A stretch of DNA of 64,000 nt from Wolbachia endosymbiont of Armadillidium arcangelii. Its GTDB lineage: Bacteria; Pseudomonadota; Alphaproteobacteria; Rickettsiales; Anaplasmataceae. The stretch lies in assembly GCF_040207875.1 (NCBI RefSeq), contig NZ_CP157942.1:744001-808000 (forward strand). Direction: 5' to 3'. The notes beneath the pieces are model-generated. The model saw only the letters and a list, made by a program, of their open reading frames with translations. It was not told the DNA's origin and made no database searches. The position numbers and the translations under genes are program-made. Each line of letters begins with the position of its first letter. Position 1 is the first letter of the stretch. Of this stretch, positions 17,352-25,952 are shown piece by piece.

Positions 17352-18134
17352 CTAAACGTCTGTGTGGTTATTGGTATTATCAAGATATCCCCTAATCTTC
17401 TTTAAATCTTCCCAAGCTAAACGTTTTTGTGCTGGTTGACGAAGTAGGTAGGCTGGATGAAATATAGCGGCTGTAGTAATTGAATGAGATAAATATTGGT
17501 TAGTATACGTATGAAACCTGCCACGCAAGTTCGATATAGTTTTTGTGTTATCAAGAAGGCTATAACATGCAATTCCTCCAACTAAAATTAGAATTTGCGG
17601 CAAGACTAGCGCGATATGTTTCTCAACGAACGGCCTGCACATATCAAGCTCCAAATCAGTTGGCTTTCTGTTACCAGGTGGACGCCAAAATAAGGTGTTG
17701 CTTATATATACCTTAGTGCGGTCCAGATTAATTGCACTGAGCATCTTATCGAGCAGCATTCCGCTTGCACCACAAAATGGTATGCCTTTAAGGTCTTCAT
17801 TTGCTCCTGGTGCTTCACCAACAAGCATGATTTTTGCATTTGGATTACCATCGGAAAAAACAGTATTAGTTGCAGTTTTTTTTATTTCACAACCCTCAAA
17901 TGACTTAACTGCACTTCTTAATTCATCTACACTACTACACTCACTTGCAAGCTTCCTTGCTTCAATGATCCAGTCACTTGGGAACATGGTTTGTTGTTTT
18001 TTTTTCTGCTCGATGACAGGAGACTGTGCAGCTCTCTCATTTTCCACTTTTTTTTCCTCTTTACCTTCAGTTAGCGTGCAATCAACTCCCACTTCATGAT
18101 AGAACTTCAACAATTCTAGATCTTCATTACTCAT
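17352..18134 (-). CDS. Uracil-DNA glycosylase, family 4/5 type
   Basis: 260 residues. The catalytic motif MLVGEAPGANEDLKGIPFCG is followed by a thermostable-UDG core: YISNTLFWRPPGNRKPT, ILILVGGIACYSLL, FHTYTN and the C-terminal AAIFHPAYLLRQP (leucine-loop histidine). Cysteines around FEGCEIKKT, PFCG and the conserved downstream positions suit an Fe-S cluster, as in family 4. It removes uracil from DNA. The N-terminal ~90 residues are a charged extension. Its start overlaps the def stop by 8 bp, so it is cotranscribed behind def. Confidence 0.85.
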   Translation of the reverse strand: MSNEDLELLKFYHEVGVDCTLTEGKEEKKVENERAAQSPVIEQKKKQQTMFPSDWIIEARKLASECSSVDELRSAVKSFEGCEIKKTATNTVFSDGNPNAKIMLVGEAPGANEDLKGIPFCGASGMLLDKMLSAINLDRTKVYISNTLFWRPPGNRKPTDLELDMCRPFVEKHIALVLPQILILVGGIACYSLLDNTKTISNLRGRFHTYTNQYLSHSITTAAIFHPAYLLRQPAQKRLAWEDLKKIRGYLDNTNNHTDV

Positions 18135-18663
18135 AGTTCTTTTTAACCTTCTGTGCCCTTCTCATAGCCATATCATATTTCAATTTAGACAAATGTCTAA
18201 TGTATAATATGCCATTTAAATGATCTAGCTCATGCTGAATACATCTTGCAAGCCAACCACTAGCTTTTAGCGTCTGTTCTTCATTATTTAAATTTTTATA
18301 TTTCACAGTTAAATATTTTGGACGCTTAATTTCATGGCTTTGCTCTGGAATTGAAAGACACCCTTCACTCATAATCACTTGTTCATCGGATAATTCCTTA
18401 ATTTCAGGATTAATCATGCAAAACTTGCCAACTGAATCATACCCTACTAGCTCATCTTCAGCCTTCTCTGGCCGAACGTCCATGACAAAAATTCTCTTTA
18501 GCACTCCAACTTGAACTGCAGCAAGACCAAGACCTTCCGCATCGTACATAGTTTCGAACATATCGTTTACTAATTCTTTAATTTTATCGTTTATATCTGT
18601 TACTTCACTGGCGCGTGTAGTTAACCTTTCATCGGGTGCAATTACAATTGGCAATTTAGGCAT
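18127..18663 (-). CDS. def: Peptide deformylase
   Basis: 178 residues with all three family motifs: GLGLAAVQ (44-51), EGCLSIP (about 104-110; metal-binding Cys) and QHELDHLNG (HExxH-type, about 143-151). It removes the formyl group from the starting Met of new proteins, and needs Fe2+ or Zn2+. It is the first gene of a two-gene unit with the downstream uracil-DNA glycosylase and lies divergent from ftsA. Confidence 0.96.
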   Translation of the reverse strand: MPKLPIVIAPDERLTTRASEVTDINDKIKELVNDMFETMYDAEGLGLAAVQVGVLKRIFVMDVRPEKAEDELVGYDSVGKFCMINPEIKELSDEQVIMSEGCLSIPEQSHEIKRPKYLTVKYKNLNNEEQTLKASGWLARCIQHELDHLNGILYIRHLSKLKYDMAMRRAQKVKKNYE

Positions 18664-18793
18664 AAAAATTTTAACTTTATGTTTTATTTTCCCCTTTGTC
18701 CAGGTATATTAAAATGTTGCTGTATTTTTAATAGAAATATAAATTATTAAACGAAGCTACAATTTAAATGAAATTGCATCATAAGGTCAACTA

Positions 18794-20032
18794 ATGTACT
18801 CTGCAGTAATAATAAAACCAAAGCAGAATGTTTTTGCTGTTTTAGACATAGGTACAACAAAAATTATCTGTCTCATTGTTGAGATCAATAGCAATTTCAG
18901 CTATAAAATAATAGGAACGGGTTATAAAAGTGCAGAAGGTATAAGCGGTGGATCAATAACTGACGCAAAGCATGCAAGTTACTCTATTTCATCAACTGTA
19001 GGTTTAGCTGAGCAAGTATCAGAAGAAACTATAGACCAGATATATGTGAATGTAGCCGGATGTGGAATCTCATCTTTTAACGTACATAACGAAATAATTG
19101 CAGCTAATCACGAAATTTCAGACCGAGATATAAAACGTGTAGTCTTTCAGACATTTGAGAAATATATTGAAGAAAATGTTATCATTCACAACATACCACT
19201 GAAGTATCATTTAGATGATATGACTGATATAAAGGAGGTAAGTGGATTGTATGGAAAGAGATTATCTGCTGATGTTAATGTCGTTACTGCTTCGCGTCCA
19301 GCGCTTACCAATATTGAAAACTGCATAACTAATAATAGCGGGATAAGTATGGCCGGTTGTATTGCTTCTGCATATTCTGCAGGCCTTGCCTGTTTAAGTG
19401 AAGATGAAAAAGAGCTAGGAACTGCCGTTGTTGACATAGGGGGTGGATGCACTGCAATTGGAATTTTTAAGAGAGGAAAGCTTATATACGCAAGCAGCAT
19501 TCCAATTGGTGGCATTCACATCACTCGAGATATAGCTTATGGACTATGCACAAGTATAGAGCATGCTGAACGCATAAAAATACTATACGGTAGCACTGTC
19601 GTAACTTCAATAGATGAGAACGAATATATTACACTGCAAAACAGTGAAAATGATGAACCGACTCGAGTACCCAAGTCCGAACTTATTGACATCATAAGAC
19701 CTAGAGTTGAGGAGATATTTGAACTGGTAAGAGAACAATTTCAAGAACAAAAAGATCCAATCAATAAAGTAGTGCTCACAGGTGGAACCAGTCAACTCAC
19801 AAGCATGAAGGAAATTGCAGGCTATATATTCAACAAACAAGTCCGTATCGGATGCCCTGAGTCTTGTAGCGGTCTTGATGGCGAATATGATAAAAGTCCT
19901 GTATTTTCTGCTGCTATAGGCTCTATAAAGCTAATAACTGACACTTTTTATAAAAATGATTCTGGAATGCTTGGTCACGACGGCAAAATAAGTAAATTAT
20001 ACCATTGGGTTAAATCGAAAGTCACGGTTTAG
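18794..20032 (+). CDS. ftsA: Cell division protein FtsA
   Basis: 412 residues, actin/Hsp70 fold. Phosphate-1 motif FAVLDIGTTKIICLIVE near the N terminus, SHS2/1C region, phosphate-2 AVVDIGGGCTAIGIF, and adenosine motif KVVLTGGTSQLTSM. The C terminus ends in LYHWVKSKVTV, consistent with the short amphipathic membrane-targeting helix. It tethers FtsZ to the membrane. It stands alone here rather than in a dcw cluster, as is usual in this order. Confidence 0.94.
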   Translation: MYSAVIIKPKQNVFAVLDIGTTKIICLIVEINSNFSYKIIGTGYKSAEGISGGSITDAKHASYSISSTVGLAEQVSEETIDQIYVNVAGCGISSFNVHNEIIAANHEISDRDIKRVVFQTFEKYIEENVIIHNIPLKYHLDDMTDIKEVSGLYGKRLSADVNVVTASRPALTNIENCITNNSGISMAGCIASAYSAGLACLSEDEKELGTAVVDIGGGCTAIGIFKRGKLIYASSIPIGGIHITRDIAYGLCTSIEHAERIKILYGSTVVTSIDENEYITLQNSENDEPTRVPKSELIDIIRPRVEEIFELVREQFQEQKDPINKVVLTGGTSQLTSMKEIAGYIFNKQVRIGCPESCSGLDGEYDKSPVFSAAIGSIKLITDTFYKNDSGMLGHDGKISKLYHWVKSKVTV

Positions 20033-20149
20033 ATTTCTGTTTTACCTTCTGTCGCTGAAATGACTTGATCTAGGAGCTCATTTTTATAGTATTTTTACAT
20101 CTATGTATTCACAAGAGAAGCAGAAAATTACAATAAAAACATAAGAAAT

Positions 20150-20932
20150 ATGAACATAACTATACATTCACAAGAAGATTTTGACTTTATGCGTAAAGCT
20201 GGCAGGCTTGCAGCTGAAACTCTTGATTTCATTGCACCATACGTCAAGGTAGGTGTAACAACTAATGAGTTAAATGATCTATGTCACGACTTTATAATCA
20301 ATGCGGGTGCAATTCCAGCACCACTGAATTATAAGGGATATCCGAAATCAATTTGCACTTCAAAAAATGCTGTTGTATGTCATGGTATTCCTGATGATAA
20401 ACCTCTTAAAGATGGAGATATTTTAAATATTGACGTTACAGTGATTTTAAATGGCTGGTATGGTGATACAAGTCGTATGTTTTGGGCTGGTAAACCCTCA
20501 ATAAAAGCAAAGCGTTTGTGTAATGCTACTTATAATGCGCTAATGGAAGCAATAAAACAAGTCAGGCCAGGCAATAAGTTAAATGAAATAGGACTTACTA
20601 TAGAAAAATATATTGGAGATTTTGGATATTCTATCGTACGCAATTATTGTGGACATGGCATAGGAAAGGTTTTTCATGCTCCACCAAATGTTGTACATTT
20701 TTATGATGAAGATGAGGATCTTGTCTTAAAAGAAGGCATGTTTTTTACAGTAGAACCAATGATCAATGCTGGAAATCATGAAACTCTGCTTAGTAAGCTA
20801 GATGGCTGGACAGTGACAACACGTGACCTTTCACTTTCTGCACAGTTTGAGCATACGCTTGGGGTAATAAAAGATGGTGTTGAAATATTTACATTATCAC
20901 CTAAGAATTGGCATTTTCCACCTTATGATTAG
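20150..20932 (+). CDS. map: Methionine aminopeptidase, type I
   Basis: 260 residues. Metal ligands are visible as Asp in NIDVTVILNGWYGDTSRMF (two Asp), His in NYCGHGIGKVFH, Glu in GMFFTVEPMIN and Glu in AQFEHTLGV. It removes the initiator Met after deformylation by Def, whose gene is 1.5 kb away. Length and motifs are standard. Confidence 0.96.
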   Translation: MNITIHSQEDFDFMRKAGRLAAETLDFIAPYVKVGVTTNELNDLCHDFIINAGAIPAPLNYKGYPKSICTSKNAVVCHGIPDDKPLKDGDILNIDVTVILNGWYGDTSRMFWAGKPSIKAKRLCNATYNALMEAIKQVRPGNKLNEIGLTIEKYIGDFGYSIVRNYCGHGIGKVFHAPPNVVHFYDEDEDLVLKEGMFFTVEPMINAGNHETLLSKLDGWTVTTRDLSLSAQFEHTLGVIKDGVEIFTLSPKNWHFPPYD

Positions 20933-20963
20933 ATTTTTTTAAACACTTGGTTTTCGAAAAAAT

Positions 20964-22187
20964 CTAACTCTTAACTTGTGATATAGCAGCTAACCCAATT
21001 AGTGCACAGAAAATCATGTAAAAACTTGCTAAAGCTCCTTGTCCTGTAATCTTGATAATAGTTGTGCATATAAATGGTGCAAGACCACCAAAAAATCCAG
21101 AAGCTATATTCCTTGATAAACCAAATCCACTATATCGTACCCTTGTTGGAAATAATTCACACATAAACGCGCTAACAGGACCAAGCGATGCAGCTAGAGG
21201 GATTATAAAAAGAACGTGCGCCATTATGACTAGCAAATTATTACCACTTAGTATCATTGAAAAAACTGGATAACTTACTACTATAAAAGCCACAAATGCA
21301 AATTTCATGACTTTTTCTCTTCCTATCTTATCAGAAAGTATTGCAAATAGTATAGTCAGTCCTCCAAGTGCAATTTGGTTCAATACTTCCACTATGTGGT
21401 TAAAGTGAGTGTTGATTGTTGATGCAAGTACATTGAAAAACACTAAATATATGTAAAGAGATGCATTTTCAACTATGTCAACTCCCACTGATATTAAGAA
21501 AGGTTTTTTATAGCCATTTAACAGTTCTTTTAACGGTAATTCATGTGGCTTTTCCTGCTTTTTATACTCTGGGCTTTCATCAAGTATATACCTCATATAT
21601 ATGCTGATTAATCCCATTACAAAACTAAAAATAAAAGGCAATCTCCATCCCCAAGATTCAAAATCGGATATCTCTTTACATATGAGCACTGCTATCAGAC
21701 TCAATATTGAACCAAGAATTGCGCTTAAAACTTCAATACTGCCAAAGAATCCTCTTTTATTCTTAGGAGCATGCTCTATTAGAAATGGTGCATTTCCTGC
21801 CTCTCCTCCAAGAGATATACCCTGTAATAATCTTAAACATATCACTAGTATTGATGCTAGTACTCCAATTTTTTGATAACCCGGAACAAAGGCAATGAGT
21901 ACAGTTGATAGAGTCATCAATATAATAGAGAGAAATAGAGCAATCCTTCTTCCATATTTATCGCCAATGTGGCCAAATATAGCAGCACCAATTGGTCTTA
22001 TTAGGAAACCCACTGCAAACACTCCAAAAGCTTTAAGTATGCTGACTAATTTGTCATCTGACGGAAAAAACACATCTCCGATTATGCTTATTAGATGACT
22101 AAAAAGCATGTGGTCATACCACAACAAAGTATTACAAATTAAACTTGATAGTATTACTTTTGTCATTTGTTGCACAAAATCTTCCAT
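20964..22187 (-). CDS. MFS transporter, proline/betaine (ProP/MHS) type
   Basis: 407 residues, about 12 hydrophobic segments. The MFS signature GHIGDKYGRRIALFLSI lies between TM2 and TM3, and LQGISLGGEAGNAPFLIEHA in TM4-5 is typical of the metabolite:H+ symporter subfamily. The second-half motif is LSDKIGREKVMKF. It probably takes up a small solute such as proline or betaine with protons; the substrate is inferred. It is convergent with map. Confidence 0.88.
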   Translation of the reverse strand: MEDFVQQMTKVILSSLICNTLLWYDHMLFSHLISIIGDVFFPSDDKLVSILKAFGVFAVGFLIRPIGAAIFGHIGDKYGRRIALFLSIILMTLSTVLIAFVPGYQKIGVLASILVICLRLLQGISLGGEAGNAPFLIEHAPKNKRGFFGSIEVLSAILGSILSLIAVLICKEISDFESWGWRLPFIFSFVMGLISIYMRYILDESPEYKKQEKPHELPLKELLNGYKKPFLISVGVDIVENASLYIYLVFFNVLASTINTHFNHIVEVLNQIALGGLTILFAILSDKIGREKVMKFAFVAFIVVSYPVFSMILSGNNLLVIMAHVLFIIPLAASLGPVSAFMCELFPTRVRYSGFGLSRNIASGFFGGLAPFICTTIIKITGQGALASFYMIFCALIGLAAISQVKS

Positions 22188-22388
22188 AATCTGTTTGATA
22201 TTATAGTAATATTACTTACTTTTTCAAACGTTAATTATGTAAATATTATATTAGTAATACTATCTTATTAAATTTTAATATTTTTATATCGTTGATTATA
22301 TTTAAATATCCTTATACTATACCTGTATATTTCCATATATTTTTTGGCGAGAAAGTTATTTTAATTTAAGTACACAAAGTCTCTTGAT

Positions 22389-23273
22389 ATGACACATACT
22401 CCAGTTTTGTTAAAAGAGATGCTATTGCACTTATCACCACAAAGTGATGGCATATATGTAGATGCCACATTTGGAGCTGGAGGATATAGCAAAGCAATAT
22501 TAGAGTCCGCTGATTGCAAAGTGTATGCAATTGATAGAGATGAAACAGTTACCGAATTTTATGATGATCTGAACGTTAAATATCCTAATAGAATAAAATT
22601 GTTTATTGAAAAGTTTAGTAATATTAAAAATTTATTAGATAGCAACAATATTGAAGGCATTGATGGCATAGTTTTTGACGTTGGAGTTTCATCTATGCAA
22701 CTCGACAATGGAGATAGAGGATTTTCATTTTTACGTGATGGTCCGCTTAACATGAGCATGGATAACTATTCTCATATGAATGCTTCAACGTTTGTTAACG
22801 CTTTACGTGAAGAAGAGATTGCAAACACTATATACAATTACGGAGGTGAGCGTCATTCTCGTAGAATCGCAAGAGCAATAGTAAATGCGCGGAAGAAGAA
22901 AACTATCAAAACTACATTTGAACTTGCGGATATCGTACGTTCTGTAGTGTTTCGTGGAAAAAGCAAGATTGACCCTGCAACTAGGACATTTCAGGCAATC
23001 AGAATATGGGTAAATGATGAGCTAGGAGAGCTTGAAAAGGGTATTAAAGCTGCGTCTGAAATTTTAAGTGAGAACGGCAAATTAATTGTAGTTACTTTTC
23101 ATTCTTTAGAAGATCGTATAGTTAAAACCCTTTTTAAAGATTTGTGTGAACCAGGATCTACCAAGACATTCTCCCTTTTAAACAAAAAAGTGATGAAAGC
23201 AAGTGCAGAAGAAATAAATGCAAATCCGCGTGCGCGTTCAGCAAAACTAAGAGCTATACAGAGGTTGTCATGA
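22389..23273 (+). CDS. rsmH: 16S rRNA (cytosine1402-N4)-methyltransferase
   Basis: 294 residues. Begins MTHTPVLLKEMLLHLSP and shows the AdoMet loop VDATFGAGGYSKAIL, FDVGVSSMQLDNGDRGFSF, ARAIVNARKKKTIKTT, RTFQAIRIWVNDELGELE and VVTFHSLEDRIVK. It methylates C1402 in the ribosomal P site. In most bacteria ftsL follows directly. Here the ATGA overlap leads into a degenerate reading frame with FtsL-like character (next entry). Confidence 0.96.
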   Translation: MTHTPVLLKEMLLHLSPQSDGIYVDATFGAGGYSKAILESADCKVYAIDRDETVTEFYDDLNVKYPNRIKLFIEKFSNIKNLLDSNNIEGIDGIVFDVGVSSMQLDNGDRGFSFLRDGPLNMSMDNYSHMNASTFVNALREEEIANTIYNYGGERHSRRIARAIVNARKKKTIKTTFELADIVRSVVFRGKSKIDPATRTFQAIRIWVNDELGELEKGIKAASEILSENGKLIVVTFHSLEDRIVKTLFKDLCEPGSTKTFSLLNKKVMKASAEEINANPRARSAKLRAIQRLS

Positions 23274-23522
23274 GGACCTTCTGTATTATTTCAATAACTA
23301 TGTTTTTATTATAGGGTTATTTAAGGTAAAATTACATGTCCACTCACTAAATAAATAGCTAACACAAATAAAACGTGAAATTAATTTAGTGCAAAGCAAC
23401 ATAAAAGTTCTTCAAGCAGAATGAAGTTATTTGAGTAATCCAAAAAAACTTGCAGTCTTACGGAGAAATACCTAAAAAATAACTCTTTGATACTAGCTAG
23501 CCAGGTTCAACTCTCTAAATAG
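23270..23522 (+). pseudogene. Decayed ftsL-like gene behind rsmH
   Basis: An ATG overlaps the rsmH stop (ATGA) and opens MRTFCIISITMFLLL, a membrane segment, then hits TAG. In shifted frames the rest reads GLFKVKLHVHSLNK-stop-LTQIKREINLVQSN, then LQAE-stop-SYLSNPKKLAVL, then after a one-base shift TEKYLKNNSLILASQ. TAG at 23356 replaces a likely Gln and TGA at 23422 a likely Trp. One membrane helix, a coiled coil and a 'W-x-Y-L-x-N-P-x-x-L' end match the alphaproteobacterial FtsL layout and its position after rsmH. There are at least two frameshifts and two stops, so it is a pseudogene. Confidence 0.6.
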
Positions 23523-24099
23523 CCGCAGTGCGTTAGCACAATTTAAAACCTAGAGTAACAATTAGAACCTATCTTGAAAGGGAAATTTGAAATATTAACG
23601 TAAAAAATTGCTTCCATATATTTTAAATCTGATTATAATTACAGTTAGAGATATTTTAAGAGCTCAAAATCTATCTTTGTCTGCAGACTTTTCAGTCAAA
23701 CTTTCAATCAAAAAGCGTATTCTTCAGAGCATGTAAGTGTGCTTAATTTCTGTCGTATGTACGCTGCACTTTTTTCTAATCTTTTTACACAGGAGGATTT
23801 TATGTCCAGAATTCCAGATACTTGACCTTTACTTTAGCTAAAAACCAATAGGCGCCTATTGTTTAACGCTAATTAAAATAAAAATTTTCTAATATATAGA
23901 AGAATTACAAAATCACTGTTTACTGAAAACGGGGCAAGAAAGCTGCCAATGTCAAAGAATTTTAGGTAAACGTTGTTTGCTTGACGTATGAGCGTGCTCT
24001 CCTTACTTCAAGAACTCTTTAATATATGCTTAACCACTTAAGTCCTTTCAAGATATGTTCTTAGATTTAAGCTTTTAGGTAAACACACTACAATAAAAT
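23523..24099. other. 577-bp noncoding stretch
   Basis: No gene recognised. It contains a strong Shine-Dalgarno (AGGAGG, about 23791) followed by an 8-codon frame, MSRIPDT-stop, at 23801, and then a perfect 16-bp palindrome. Stops occur in all frames elsewhere. It may be the decayed continuation of the rsmH-ftsL operon or hold a small RNA; I cannot tell. Confidence 0.4.
23846..23861. terminator. Perfect palindrome, possible terminator
   Basis: CAATAGGCGCCTATTG is fully self-complementary and followed by a few Ts. It lies shortly after the MSRIPDT mini-frame. The absence of a loop is unusual for an intrinsic terminator, so a protein-binding site is also possible. Confidence 0.3.
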
Positions 24100-24399
24100 T
24101 TACTTTAGTATAAAATTATTTGCATAAGATTTTGGCAGCCTTTTAACATCTTTTGGCATTTCAATTATGTATTTTGTGTTATGTTTCTTTGCGTAAGATA
24201 CTGCTTTTTCAAGAGAATCAAACTTTAATACAATCTGTTTTTGGGGATCTTTTGATCCAAACCACCCCATCAAAGGTTCAATATAGTAAGAACAAGGCTC
24301 AATTTTTAGGTGCCAGAATTTTGTATTACCTAAACCAGATTGTGTTGCAGTTTTTGTTGGCTTATAAATCTTAAAAACTACTTGATCGTCAATACTCAT
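24100..24399 (-). CDS. NDUFS4-like complex I accessory subunit
   Basis: 99 residues. Matches the 'ETC complex I subunit conserved region' pattern: FKIYKPTKTATQSGLGNTKF, WHLKIEP, EPLMGWFGSKDPQKQIVLKF, and SLEKAVSYAKKHNTKYII. In alphaproteobacteria and mitochondria this 18-kDa subunit sits on the peripheral arm of NADH dehydrogenase and stabilises the N module. It is a single gene, divergent from rplY. Confidence 0.88.
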   Translation of the reverse strand: MSIDDQVVFKIYKPTKTATQSGLGNTKFWHLKIEPCSYYIEPLMGWFGSKDPQKQIVLKFDSLEKAVSYAKKHNTKYIIEMPKDVKRLPKSYANNFILK

Positions 24400-24541
24400 A
24401 GTCCTTACTACGTAATCTTAAGTATATATCTAAATAAATTTTTCCACAAAGAATTAGTGTGAAAGAATGAAGTTTGAAATAAATATTTTTATGTTATATT
24501 ATTAAATTATATAAAAAGGATTAGCTGAATAGGAGTAATCG

Positions 24542-25153
24542 ATGGCACAGCAAGAAATGGTAACAATTAATGCAGAGTTACGTGATGTAAAAAAAAAGAA
24601 AGCGATGCAGGCTCTGAGGAAGAAGGGAAGTATACCTGCAGTTATATATGGCAAAGGGCATGATAACGTAAATTTGACACTATCTACAAAGGAATTTACT
24701 AAACAATATAAATCAGGTGCTCTTTCTGCACATTTAATAGAACTGGATATTTCAGGGAAAAAAGAATATGCTCTTGTTCGTGATATTCAATGGCATGTAG
24801 TAAAGGATACTGTGCAACATGTTGATTTTCAGTTTGTTGATAAAGGTAGTGAAATTAAAATAGATATACCTTTATCGTTCATAAATGAAAGTAAATCACC
24901 AGGAATTAAATTAGGTGGGGTGCTTAATGTTTTGTGTCGTTCTATTACTGTTAAATGTTCTCCTAATAAAATACCTCAAGTCATAGAAATTGATTTATCT
25001 GACAAAATGATTAATCAGTCTATACATATCAATGATGTAAAATTACCAGAAGGTGTTAAGCTTGCAGCTCATGAGGAAGAAAATTTTACCATTGTGACAA
25101 TTTCTGCTGCTGATAGTGATGTTGAAGAGCCTAAAGCAGAAACAGAGGAGTAG
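24542..25153 (+). CDS. rplY: 50S ribosomal protein L25/Ctc
   Basis: 203 residues: an N-terminal L25 beta-barrel (RKKGSIPAVIYGKGHDNVNLTL, VRDIQWHVVKDTVQHVDFQFV) plus a C-terminal TL5/Ctc domain (GGVLNVLCRSITVKCSPNKIPQVIEIDLS) and an acidic tail. It binds 5S rRNA. Its TAG stop overlaps the GTG start of pth by one base, so the two are cotranscribed, a common pairing. Confidence 0.95.
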   Translation: MAQQEMVTINAELRDVKKKKAMQALRKKGSIPAVIYGKGHDNVNLTLSTKEFTKQYKSGALSAHLIELDISGKKEYALVRDIQWHVVKDTVQHVDFQFVDKGSEIKIDIPLSFINESKSPGIKLGGVLNVLCRSITVKCSPNKIPQVIEIDLSDKMINQSIHINDVKLPEGVKLAAHEEENFTIVTISAADSDVEEPKAETEE

Positions 25154-25719
25154 TGCGTTTAATAGCTGGGCTTGGTAATCCTGGTAGTCAATACGAATTA
25201 ACTCATCATAATATTGGCTTCATCATCGTTGATGCAATCTACAAATATTGGAATTTTCAGTCATTTTCTAAGAAAGCCGGTTACTTGATAACCTCTGGCA
25301 TAATTAATAATAATAAAATCATGCTGATAAAACCTTATTCGTTTATGAATAATTCAGGTATCCCTATTACAAAAATAAAAAATTTTTACAAATTATCGCT
25401 AGATAATGTTGTTGTCATACATGATGATGCTGATTTGAAATTTGGAAGAATAAAAGTAAAAAAAGGCGGCAGCTCTGCTGGACATAATGGACTCAAGTCT
25501 ATAGATAGCCTCATTGGTAATGATTATTGGCGTTTGAGATTTGGAGTGGGTAGGTCTGAAAATCAGAAAAGCTTAGCAGATTATGTGTTATCAAAATTTT
25601 CAAATTTTGATAACGTTACCCTCTTAGTAGAAAAAATAGCAAAAAATATACACTTAATGCTGCAAGGAGATAACACAGCTTTTATCAACTCGGTTGGGAG
25701 TATGTTAAATAAACTTTAG
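25153..25719 (+). CDS. pth: Peptidyl-tRNA hydrolase
   Basis: 188 residues from a GTG start that overlaps the rplY stop. Family blocks: RLIAGLGNPGSQYELTHHNIGF (catalytic His in THHN), IKPYSFMNNSG, VVIHDDADLKFG and KKGGSSAGHNGLKSIDSLIG, YWRLRFGVGR. It frees peptides from stalled peptidyl-tRNA. No alternative ATG with a better context was found, and the conserved RLIAGLGNPG begins immediately after the GTG. Confidence 0.96.
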   Translation: MRLIAGLGNPGSQYELTHHNIGFIIVDAIYKYWNFQSFSKKAGYLITSGIINNNKIMLIKPYSFMNNSGIPITKIKNFYKLSLDNVVVIHDDADLKFGRIKVKKGGSSAGHNGLKSIDSLIGNDYWRLRFGVGRSENQKSLADYVLSKFSNFDNVTLLVEKIAKNIHLMLQGDNTAFINSVGSMLNKL

Positions 25720-25744
25720 TATAGCAATCGAATAGGACATCTAT

Positions 25745-25934
25745 CATCTTAAACATCAAGATAAAAATTATTGTTTTTTATTATAGCATTTAAACAAATG
25801 ATGATTTTCCTCATTAGAGCAACTTTGCCAGAGTCAACTAAACGCTGGTAAAATACTTTCATTTTTTTATTATGATGCATTGCAACCACAGCAGACATGT
25901 ATAATGCTTTTCGAGCATAAAATCTGCCACCCAT
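25745..25934 (-). pseudogene. IS110-family transposase, C-terminal relic
   Basis: Reads GGRFYARKALYMSAVVAMHH, FYQRLVDSGKVALMRK and IIICLNAIIKN, the end of a Transposase_20 domain. The same end in the intact IS110 at 46.4 kb reads AAMAARNSK, FYCKLIDSGK, LMRKIIVIANA. The rest of the element is absent. An IS4-type relic abuts it. Confidence 0.7.
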
Positions 25935-25952
25935 AGGGAATGTTCAAAAAAG

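Noticed and set aside
23523..24099. Continuation of a cell-wall operon (ftsI-like) after the dead ftsL
   Set aside because: No penicillin-binding motifs (SxxK, SxN, KTG) could be read in any frame.
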